DNA of 5,053 nucleotides from the NCBI GenBank assembly GCA_025355915.1, contig JANXYT010000061.1, positions 1 to 5,053 of the forward strand, read 5' to 3'. Positions within the stretch are counted from its first letter, which is position 1, and each line of letters opens with the position of its first letter. Source of the stretch: Holophagaceae bacterium. Lineage in GTDB: Bacteria; Acidobacteriota; Holophagae; Holophagales; Holophagaceae. This document shows positions 1-5,053 of this stretch, piece by piece. A program made the translations under genes and the position numbers. The notes under the pieces are model-generated. The model searched no databases and was not told the DNA's origin. It saw nothing but the letters and a program-made list of their open reading frames with translations.

Positions 1-1
1 G

Positions 2-478
<477 letters not shown>

Positions 479-489
479 TCAGTTCTTAA

Positions 490-516
490 CTCGGAATCCG
501 CCATGCGGATTCCGAG
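490..516 (+). other. Perfect 11-bp intergenic hairpin between atpD and atpC
   Basis: Bases 490-500 (CTCGGAATCCG) are exactly complementary to 506-516, leaving a 5-base loop CCATG; C501-G505 could close one more pair. The hairpin begins 12 bases after the atpD stop and ends 4 bases before the atpC Shine-Dalgarno GAGAGG (521-526). No T-run follows it, so it is not a standard intrinsic terminator. Inference: it may be an RNA processing or stability element, or a translational modulator that sets the atpD:atpC ratio (the enzyme needs three beta for each epsilon). Such intercistronic structures are known in atp operons, but this particular one is not one I recognise. Confidence 0.6.
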
Positions 517-531
517 CCTTGAGAGGCGACC

Positions 532-954
532 ATGTCCCAAATGATCAAGCTTGAAGTGGTGACCCCGGAGCGGCCGGTGTTCTCGGCCGAGGTGGCGGAG
601 GTTCACTTCCCCACGGCTGCCCGCGGCTACTACGGCATCCTTCCCGGCCACACGCCCCTGATGACCGAGGTGGGCGACGGATTGCTCTACTACGTCCAGG
701 ATGGCCAAAAGCACTGGCTCACGGTCTTCGGCGGCTTCGCGGAAGTGGGCCCGGACCACGTCACCATCCTGGCCCGCGAGAGCGAGACCACGGACATGAT
801 CGACCTGGAGCGGGCCGAGGCTTCCCGCCAACGCGCCCTCAAGCTCCTGAAGGAGGCGCACACGGAGCACGACCTGACCACCGCCCAGGCCAAGCTCGAC
901 GCCAGCCTCATCCGGCTGCAGGCCGCCGGCCACCCCGCGGGCCATGGCTATTGA
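532..954 (+). CDS. atpC: F1F0 ATP synthase subunit epsilon
   Basis: The epsilon subunit sits on the central stalk, couples gamma rotation to the c-ring, and in many bacteria inhibits ATP hydrolysis. The 140-residue length is normal for the family. The N-terminal beta-sandwich (about residues 5-88) carries the family signatures: VVTPERPVFSAEV, then the GYYGILPGHTPLMTEVGDG block, then FGGFAEV followed by VTILARESE. Residues about 90-133 form the C-terminal helical hairpin, rich in Ala, Leu, Arg and Lys, which in related enzymes can extend to block the motor. The ATG at 532 is preceded by GAGAGG at 521-526 with 5-base spacing, so the start is well supported. A second ATG three codons later has no better site. 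It follows atpD in the conserved order and is presumably cotranscribed with it. The tail after residue 133 (AGHPAGHGY) is a short Gly/His/Pro-rich extension. Confidence 0.97.
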   Translation: MSQMIKLEVVTPERPVFSAEVAEVHFPTAARGYYGILPGHTPLMTEVGDGLLYYVQDGQKHWLTVFGGFAEVGPDHVTILARESETTDMIDLERAEASRQRALKLLKEAHTEHDLTTAQAKLDASLIRLQAAGHPAGHGY

Positions 955-1001
955 CGCCGAATGTCTCGGTCTGATCGTTCGGGTGAGCCCATTCGTTGAG
1001 T

Positions 1002-1008
1002 GGGGAGG
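1002..1008 (+). promoter_or_regulatory. Shine-Dalgarno that sets the TTG start of the Hpt gene
   Basis: GGGGAGG is a near-perfect anti-SD match and lies 5 bases before TTG at 1014. The longer in-frame reading from TTG 996 would place this motif inside the coding region and has only weak purine runs before it. This supports TTG 1014 as the true start. Confidence 0.7.
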
Positions 1009-1013
1009 CTCCC

Positions 1014-1370
1014 TTGAGTGATCTTCCGGTCCTCGACCCCAGGCTGTTGCACGACCTCCTCGGTTTTGGGGCGCCGCTAGGCTTGGTCCAGGAACTGCTC
1101 ACGCTGTTCCAGGAGGATGTCCCTGTGCGCATCGCGGCCCTCCGCATGGCCCTGGGTTCCCTTGATGCCGAACAGACCCTGCAGGAAGCCCACCAGCTGA
1201 AAGGATCCCTGGCCAACATGGGGCTGGTGCGTTTCGCTGACGTGGCCGCTCACATCGAGGTCCATGCGCGGGAGGGCCACCTGGAACAAGCAGCTGGGCT
1301 GGCCGAGTCCCTTCCCGCCGCCTATGAAGAGGCTCTCCTCGCATTAAAGGAGGCGTTCCCTCGGGACTAA
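1014..1370 (+). CDS. Stand-alone histidine phosphotransfer (Hpt) domain protein
   Basis: This is a predicted cytoplasmic phosphorelay intermediate that takes a phosphoryl group from a receiver domain and passes it on. The product is 118 residues from TTG 1014 (124 if TTG 996 were used), the size of a single Hpt domain. The central motif HQLKGSLANMG matches the Hpt pattern HxLKGS. The phosphorylatable His is residue 60 of the 118-residue form (codon at 1191-1193), followed by the usual Lys and Gly-Ser. The flanking sequence is helical throughout, with leucine/alanine heptads fitting a four-helix bundle: the segment before the motif (LLTLFQEDVPVRIAALRMAL) matches the family's first core helices, and AAHIEVHAREG follows it. 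No kinase, receiver or transmembrane segment is present. It lies 59 bases after atpC with no clear terminator between them, and ends 5 bases from the convergent hydrolase gene. Its partners are not in the window. Family assignment is firm; the pathway is unknown. Confidence 0.85.
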   Translation: MSDLPVLDPRLLHDLLGFGAPLGLVQELLTLFQEDVPVRIAALRMALGSLDAEQTLQEAHQLKGSLANMGLVRFADVAAHIEVHAREGHLEQAAGLAESLPAAYEEALLALKEAFPRD

Positions 1371-1375
1371 ATCCC

Positions 1376-2137
1376 TTACCAGTGCAGTCGCTCATCCTGG
1401 GAGAGCAGACTGACCCGGGGATCGCCGAGCGCACGGAGCTGAGGCAGCATGGTGGCCTTGTCGCCAGGGGTCAGATGGTAGATCCGCACCGGGACCTCGC
1501 GCCGGAGCTTCTTCAGTTCGGCGCCCAACTTGGCAGGCGTGAGGTGCTTGGAAGCCTCAGCCAGCCAGGCCTGTTCATTGGGGAAACTGGCTTCGGCGAT
1601 GACGAGCCGGAGGTTGGGAGCGGCATTCGCCACGACCCAAATGCGATCGGTTTCAGCCGTGTCGCTGGTGAAGATGAAGGCGTCCTTCCCATCGTCCACC
1701 AGGTAACCCACGCAGGGCACCAGGTGATTCACGCGGATGGGCGTGATGTGCAGGCCACACACATGGTAGGTATGCTCGGGCTCGATTTCGGTGTAGCGGA
1801 TGGTGGGGTCGTTGGGGCTGGGAATCACGCTGAAGTCGGGCCACAACTCGTCATTGAAGAGGTGGCGCCGCAGGGCATCCAGGGTCTCAGGCAGGGCATG
1901 GATCTCCACGGCCTCGTGGGTGTGCCCGAAAATATTCTTGGTGAAGAAGGGCAGGGTGCAGATGTGGTCCAGATGCGAGTGGCTGATGAAGACATGCTGG
2001 ATTTTCACCTGCTCTGCGACCGTGAGGGCCGCGGTAATGGATCCGGCATCGATGGCCACGCAGCCATTCACCAGCAGCCCCGTCAGGCGCTCGCCCTCAG
2101 CCTCCCCGCCGCTGCAGCCCAGGATCCGGAGTTCCAT
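1376..2137 (-). CDS. Metallo-beta-lactamase-fold hydrolase, class II cyclic-nucleotide phosphodiesterase/RNase Z-like
   Basis: Predicted cytoplasmic, metal-dependent hydrolase of 253 residues with no signal peptide. It starts MELRILGCSGG, the first strand and glycine loop common in RNase Z-like members. The metal motif is HSHLDH at residues 53-58 (HxHxDH), with further likely ligands His138 (RVNH), Asp159 (TSDTAETD) and His221 (YHLTPGD); a HLTP segment also occurs at 198-201. The HSHLDHI sequence and the overall order resemble class II 3',5'-cyclic-nucleotide phosphodiesterases (yeast PDE1/CpdP type), though the rest of that signature is only partly matched. RNase Z or a phosphorylcholine-esterase-like activity remain alternatives. 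The ATG is preceded on this strand by GAGGA (2141-2145) at slightly short spacing. Upstream on the same strand is the outer-membrane protein gene, separated by a strong terminator. Fold assignment is confident; substrate is inference. Confidence 0.85.
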   Translation of the reverse strand: MELRILGCSGGEAEGERLTGLLVNGCVAIDAGSITAALTVAEQVKIQHVFISHSHLDHICTLPFFTKNIFGHTHEAVEIHALPETLDALRRHLFNDELWPDFSVIPSPNDPTIRYTEIEPEHTYHVCGLHITPIRVNHLVPCVGYLVDDGKDAFIFTSDTAETDRIWVVANAAPNLRLVIAEASFPNEQAWLAEASKHLTPAKLGAELKKLRREVPVRIYHLTPGDKATMLPQLRALGDPRVSLLSQDERLHW

Positions 2138-2167
2138 TGTTCCTCGTAGAAATGAGCCTTCATCATA

Positions 2168-2201
2168 CGGAAAAGGGGCGCCTGAAGGCGCCCCTTTTCC
2201 G
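2168..2201 (-). terminator. Strong, symmetric rho-independent terminator
   Basis: Bases 2168-2182 are perfectly complementary to 2187-2201: a 15-bp stem around a TGAA loop (TTCA on the minus strand). The core is GGGGCGCC/GGCGCCCC flanked by A4 and T4, so either strand gives a GC stem followed by a U-run. The hairpin begins 15 bases after the TAA of the outer-membrane protein gene, so it most likely ends that transcript. It could also stop any rightward antisense transcript. It lies only 30 bases upstream of the hydrolase start codon on the same strand. Confidence 0.88.
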
Positions 2202-2216
2202 CGTCAAGGCTTGAAA

Positions 2217-2804
2217 TTAAAAGCGGATGCCGCCGTAGATGCCGATCTGTACCTGGGGTGCCAGGGCATCGGTGAGGTCTTTGGGTGAGGACGTGGTGTC
2301 CTTCTTCGACAGGGGCGCAGCCACCTCGAAGAGGAAGAACGGGCTCACCACGGGAGTAGGGATGCTGAAGCCGACGTTCACACGGGCCCAGGGGCGGCCG
2401 AGGGTGCTGTCGGTGCTGGCGCCGGTATTGGGGCGGAAGGTGAGCTTCTCGGAGCGGTACTCCACGCCTGCACCCACGTTCACCAGCAGCTTCCAGTTCA
2501 CCATGGCCCCGGCGGCCCAGTATTGGTTTTCCAGTTCGCCGAACTTCTGGCCGCCGTAAGTGAGGTCCCCAGTGGTTTTGTTGTGCCAGGTGGCGTTCAG
2601 CTGAAGGGCGGCCACCTTCAGGTCCAGGACATCGAACCCGCCCCTGATCCCGAAGCCCGTGGGGCTGACTGCATCATACTTTCGGGTGCTGAAAGTGGTC
2701 GCCGTCTGGGCTTTACCAACCTGTTTATCGATCAATAACCCCACTTCCCCAGCCGTGGCAGGCAGAACCGCCAGCATGGTTACGAGCAGAAGCTTCTTGC
2801 GCAT
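2217..2804 (-). CDS. Small predicted outer-membrane beta-barrel protein with signal peptide, function unknown
   Basis: 195 residues. The N-terminus MRKKLLLVTMLAVLPATAG is a typical Sec signal peptide: Lys/Arg start, hydrophobic core, and a likely cleavage near Ala-Thr-Ala at 16-18. The mature part has no hydrophobic helix and is made of alternating polar/apolar stretches with Gly and aromatic residues (for example around 47-60, 65-75, 95-118, 139-147 and 153-163), as in outer-membrane strands. It ends GIYGGIRF, with the terminal Phe recognised by the BAM machinery. The size suggests about eight strands. The start at 2804 is chosen because GGGAG lies 5 bases before it and the signal peptide begins there. 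The same frame stays open far upstream, but that part is antisense to the TPR gene and purC. I do not recognise a specific family, so no transport or binding role is assigned. It has its own promoter and terminator and is probably monocistronic. Confidence 0.8.
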   Translation of the reverse strand: MRKKLLLVTMLAVLPATAGEVGLLIDKQVGKAQTATTFSTRKYDAVSPTGFGIRGGFDVLDLKVAALQLNATWHNKTTGDLTYGGQKFGELENQYWAAGAMVNWKLLVNVGAGVEYRSEKLTFRPNTGASTDSTLGRPWARVNVGFSIPTPVVSPFFLFEVAAPLSKKDTTSSPKDLTDALAPQVQIGIYGGIRF

Positions 2805-2897
2805 GGCAACTCCCATCCAAATCAATACTGCATGATCGACCCTGGTTGGGGGGCGGTCAACCTCATTTGGGGCTAGAACTTTGTTAATCTCCATCTT
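2805..2897. other. Divergent intergenic region between the outer-membrane protein and TPR genes
   Basis: This 93-base stretch separates two genes that point away from each other, so it must carry the promoters of both unless the TPR gene is read from elsewhere. It contains a G-run (2848-2853) and is locally more AT-rich near both ends than the flanking genes. A candidate promoter for the leftward gene is listed separately. For the rightward gene only a -10-like GTTAAT at 2883-2888 is visible, with no convincing -35 element. A shared regulator could control both genes, but I see no clear operator palindrome. Confidence 0.5.
2832..2860 (-). promoter_or_regulatory. Candidate sigma-70-type promoter for the outer-membrane protein gene
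   Basis: Read on the minus strand, TTGACC (2860-2855; 5 of 6 matches to the -35 consensus) is followed after exactly 17 bases by GATCAT (2837-2832; 4 of 6 matches to the -10 consensus). Transcription would start near 2825, giving a leader of about 20 bases that holds the GGGAG ribosome binding site before the ATG at 2804. Position, spacing and consensus agree, but this is sequence inspection only. Confidence 0.5.
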
Positions 2898-3941
2898 ATG
2901 CGGGCCCACCTGCGCTTCCTGATCCTCGACGACTTCGATCCCGACACCGGGGAACTGGCCTTGCGGGTGGCCTTCCAGCCCGGGCCTGACCCGGGATTGG
3001 AGCTGATCCGGCTCCGGCTGCACCTGGGGCGGGCCGGGAACCCATTGGAACCCCTTATCCGGGAGCTGCGCACCCACGTGCAAATGCCCTTGCCGCCCAT
3101 CTGGGAGCATGGCCTCAAGACCATCATCCACGCCATCGAGGAGGAGCTGGGCGGTCCGGATGGACGCAGCGCCCTGCGGTATCTGTGGGTTCGCACCCAG
3201 TTGCTCCACCCGGCCGACCCGGCGAGGTCCACACCCAACCACCCGGTGCCCCGCCAGGTCGAGGTGCTCCGGGACTGGGCTCACCGGCTGGATCAGGAGG
3301 GCCAGTCGCTGCGGGCGGCCGAAATCCTGGACCGACTGCTGCTCCTCGCCCCGAAGGACGTGACCAGCCTGGCCTACCTGACGGGCTTTTTCCGGGCCCA
3401 GGGCATGCTGGAGGAAATGGCGGCCGTGGCCGAGCGCTGGTTCAAGGCTGAACCGGGCCGGGTGGAGGCGAGACTGCGCCAGGGTGAAGCGCTGCTGCGC
3501 CTGGGACGGGTCCAGGAGGCTCGAGCGGCCTTTGAGGCGGTGCTGAAGGTCCATCCCGTCCACCTGCTGGCGCACTTGGGCATGGCCCAGGCCCTGGGCC
3601 TTCTCGGGGGCAATCCCTTCCCCCACCTGGATGCGGCCCAGGAACTGGATCCCGCCGCCACGGCCTCGGTCCTGCGGGAAACCTTCGACTACCGTCTGCT
3701 GACGTCGCCTTCGGGCGACCGGAACTACGTCCTGGATGAATTGCCGACCCTCCTCGGTGTCTCCGGTGCCGAAGTGCAGGACTACCTTCAGTTCCTGGGC
3801 CTGCCCCTGGCCGGGCCGGAAGGCACGGTGCGCGAATCCGAACTGGCCCACTGGGTGGGGGTGATGAACCGCTACGCCCTGCTTCCCGGTGGACTGAACT
3901 GGTCGGCGCCCACGCCAAGACGGCTGCCCGAGATGGTCTGA
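2898..3941 (+). CDS. TPR-repeat protein with C-terminal excisionase/MerR-like helix-turn-helix
   Basis: 347 residues, no signal peptide or membrane segment, so probably cytoplasmic. Residues 1-115 form an N-terminal region I do not recognise; it begins LRFLILDDFDPDTGELALRV, suggesting beta strands. From about 122 to 254 come three to four tetratricopeptide repeats (about 122-155, 157-190, 191-224 and a degenerate 225-254), with typical small and large residues and Pro near the repeat ends (LAPKD, AEPGR, VHPVH, LDPAA). Residues about 277-322 resemble a small winged helix-turn-helix: YVLDELPTLLGVS, then a recognition-helix-like AEVQDYLQFLGLPL, then a short wing and SELAHWV. This matches the excisionase-type pattern in layout. 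The ATG at 2898 has no visible Shine-Dalgarno. TPRs mediate protein-protein contacts, so a partner-controlled DNA-binding regulator is plausible but is inference. purC follows after 79 bases. Confidence 0.8.
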   Translation: MRAHLRFLILDDFDPDTGELALRVAFQPGPDPGLELIRLRLHLGRAGNPLEPLIRELRTHVQMPLPPIWEHGLKTIIHAIEEELGGPDGRSALRYLWVRTQLLHPADPARSTPNHPVPRQVEVLRDWAHRLDQEGQSLRAAEILDRLLLLAPKDVTSLAYLTGFFRAQGMLEEMAAVAERWFKAEPGRVEARLRQGEALLRLGRVQEARAAFEAVLKVHPVHLLAHLGMAQALGLLGGNPFPHLDAAQELDPAATASVLRETFDYRLLTSPSGDRNYVLDELPTLLGVSGAEVQDYLQFLGLPLAGPEGTVRESELAHWVGVMNRYALLPGGLNWSAPTPRRLPEMV

Positions 3942-4020
3942 GACTCCTGGTTTCCACCCTCCCGTGTGATGGCTCAAGGGGCTATCTGCGATGATGGACC
4001 TTTTGCATTTGGGGTATCCG

Positions 4021-4899
4021 ATGACCGTTCTGCTCAGCACCGATCTGCCTTTCCCCATCTTCCGCCGGGGCAAGGTGCGGGATGTGTACGACCTGGGAGG
4101 CCAGCTCCTCATCGTGGCCACGGATCGCATCAGCGCCTTCGATTGCGTCATGCCGGAGGGCATCCCCGACAAGGGGCGGATTCTCACGGCCGTGGCGGCC
4201 TACTGGTTCGCCGCCACCGAGGATCTGGTACCCAACCACTTCCGCGGGAACCTCAGCTGGCCCGCGGCCCTAGCGGCTCACCGCGACGCCTTGGCAGACC
4301 GTGCGGTCATCGTGGAGAAGACGCGGCCGCTGCCGGTGGAATGCGTCGTGCGCGGCTACCTGGCGGGCAGTGGCTGGAAGGAATACCAGGCGGGTCAGGC
4401 GGTCTGCGGCGTCGCGCTGCCCCCTGGCCTGAGACTGGCGGACCGTCTACCCGAGCCGATCTTCACGCCGGCCACCAAGGCCGAGGAGGGTCATGACGAG
4501 AACATCTCCTTCGATGGCCTGGTGGAGATCGTGGGCGCAGAGCTGGCGGTGAAGTTGCGCGATCTGAGTCTGGCCCTCTATCGGCGGGGTGCCGAGCTCG
4601 CCGCGAGCCGCGGCATCCTGCTGGCCGACACGAAATTCGAATTCGGGCTGAGCGACGCGGGAGAGCTGATCCTCATCGACGAGGCGCTGACGCCGGACAG
4701 CAGCCGCTATTGGCTGACAGATAGCTGGACGCCCGGAAGGAATCCACCGAGCCTCGACAAGCAGTTTCTGCGGGATTATCTGGAAACGCTGGAGACCTGG
4801 GACAAGCAGCCCCCGGCGCCGCACCTGCCGGCCCCGATCGTCGAAGGCATCCGGACCCGGTACCTGGATCTGGCGGGCCGCTTTGGGATCAAAGTATAG
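4021..4899 (+). CDS. purC: Phosphoribosylaminoimidazole-succinocarboxamide (SAICAR) synthase
   Basis: Cytoplasmic purine-biosynthesis enzyme that joins CAIR and aspartate, using ATP, to give SAICAR. Family motifs appear in order: GKVRDVYD (residues 17-24, ATP-binding N-lobe), ATDRISAFDCVMP, the RGYLAGSGWKEY block (111-122), TPATKAEEGHDENIS (149-163), DTKFEFG (203-209), and IDEALTPDSSRYW (219-231), followed by SLDKQFLRDYL. The 292-residue length and the C-terminal extension place it with the longer, ADE1-like form rather than the roughly 240-residue E. coli form. I chose ATG 4021 because the family starts shortly before GKVRD and GGGGT (4011-4015) precedes it; ATG 3991 (302 residues, AAGGGG nine bases upstream) is an open alternative. 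It lies 79 bases after the TPR gene on the same strand. No other pur gene is in the window. No PurR-box or purine riboswitch is evident upstream. Confidence 0.95.
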   Translation: MTVLLSTDLPFPIFRRGKVRDVYDLGGQLLIVATDRISAFDCVMPEGIPDKGRILTAVAAYWFAATEDLVPNHFRGNLSWPAALAAHRDALADRAVIVEKTRPLPVECVVRGYLAGSGWKEYQAGQAVCGVALPPGLRLADRLPEPIFTPATKAEEGHDENISFDGLVEIVGAELAVKLRDLSLALYRRGAELAASRGILLADTKFEFGLSDAGELILIDEALTPDSSRYWLTDSWTPGRNPPSLDKQFLRDYLETLETWDKQPPAPHLPAPIVEGIRTRYLDLAGRFGIKV

Positions 4900-5053
4900 G
4901 AAGGGTCTTCAACGTCTCGGAATCGCCCGTCGCACCGCTGCGGATCCTTGCGGGATCGAGCCAGCTCCTCAGGCCGGTGTTCAGGGTGTCCAAAGACAAC
5001 GCATTTAGGCGGTCCTCTGAAACACCAAGGCCCCTGGCCTCGGCCCGGGTGGC
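4889..5053 (-). CDS. Possible 3' end of an unidentified gene (5' part beyond the window)
   Basis: On the minus strand one frame is open from the window edge to a TGA at 4889-4891, giving 54 residues that begin ATRAEARGLGVSEDRLNALS and end ETLKTLPIL. The composition (balanced charged, Leu and Ser/Thr residues, with helix-like RAEARGLGVSEDRLNAL) looks more protein-like than the other open frames across this stretch. The gene would be convergent with purC and overlap its last 11 bases. I recognise no family. At least three other frames are also open over these 154 bases, as expected in GC-rich DNA, so this call is tentative; the alternative is that 4900-5053 is simply the start of an intergenic region. 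Confidence 0.4.
   Translation of the reverse strand, partial: ATRAEARGLGVSEDRLNALSLDTLNTGLRSWLDPARIRSGATGDSETLKTLPIL

Noticed and set aside
958..995. Inverted repeat CGAATG/CATTCG between atpC and the Hpt gene
   Set aside because: The stem is only 6 bp around a 26-base loop, with just a possible inner CTC/GAG pairing and no T-run. It is too weak to call a terminator or riboswitch.
1382..2149. Plus-strand open frame of 255 codons opposite the hydrolase gene
   Set aside because: It is the codon-for-codon mirror of the minus-strand gene, which carries the HSHLDH motif and conserved metal ligands. The plus reading has no recognisable domain and no ribosome binding site.
2805..4187. Long minus-strand open frame continuing upstream of the outer-membrane protein gene, about 460 codons, antisense to the TPR gene and the start of purC
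   Set aside because: It has low-complexity Gln/Gly/Arg/Pro-rich text with no domain, and the opposite strand holds recognisable TPR and PurC proteins. It is a shadow of GC-rich codon bias; the signal peptide and ribosome binding site mark the true start at 2804.
4940..4958. Short inverted repeat GATCC/GGATC downstream of purC as a terminator
   Set aside because: It is a five-base-pair stem with no following T-run on either strand; expected by chance.

Overview
The window looks like chromosomal DNA from a GC-rich, Gram-negative bacterium. The evidence is codons rich in G/C at the third position, a bacterial F-type ATP synthase gene pair, and a small secreted protein with outer-membrane beta-barrel character. 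My best guess is the Acidobacteriota (Holophaga/Geothrix type). That rests on the overall feel of the proteins and on no diagnostic marker, so treat it as weak. I see no mobile element, tRNA, rRNA, CRISPR array or phage gene.

Left part (1-1370, + strand): the C-terminal third of the ATP synthase beta subunit (atpD, cut by the window edge) and the complete epsilon subunit (atpC) form the tail of an atp operon. A perfect 11-bp hairpin lies between the two genes. 59 bases further on is a short gene for a stand-alone histidine-phosphotransfer (Hpt) protein, started by TTG behind a strong ribosome binding site. Nothing resembling a terminator separates it from atpC.

Middle part (1376-2804, - strand): a metallo-beta-lactamase-fold hydrolase, most like class II cyclic-nucleotide phosphodiesterase/RNase Z-type enzymes, meets the Hpt gene tail to tail with a 5-base gap. 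Upstream of it, on the same strand, is a 195-residue predicted outer-membrane protein with a signal peptide and its own recognisable promoter. A perfect 15-bp terminator hairpin separates these two genes.

Right part (2898-5053): divergent from the outer-membrane gene is a TPR protein of 347 residues whose C-terminus resembles an excisionase/MerR-like helix-turn-helix. 79 bases later comes purC (SAICAR synthase, ADE1-type length) for purine biosynthesis. The last 165 bases on the minus strand hold an open frame that may be the 3' end of another gene, overlapping the end of purC.

The genes do not form one pathway. The window joins housekeeping functions (ATP synthesis, purine synthesis) to several small regulatory or envelope genes. 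The points most worth a second look are the orphan Hpt protein behind the atp operon, the TPR-HTH protein with a possibly leaderless transcript, and the phosphodiesterase-like hydrolase sitting directly behind a strong terminator.
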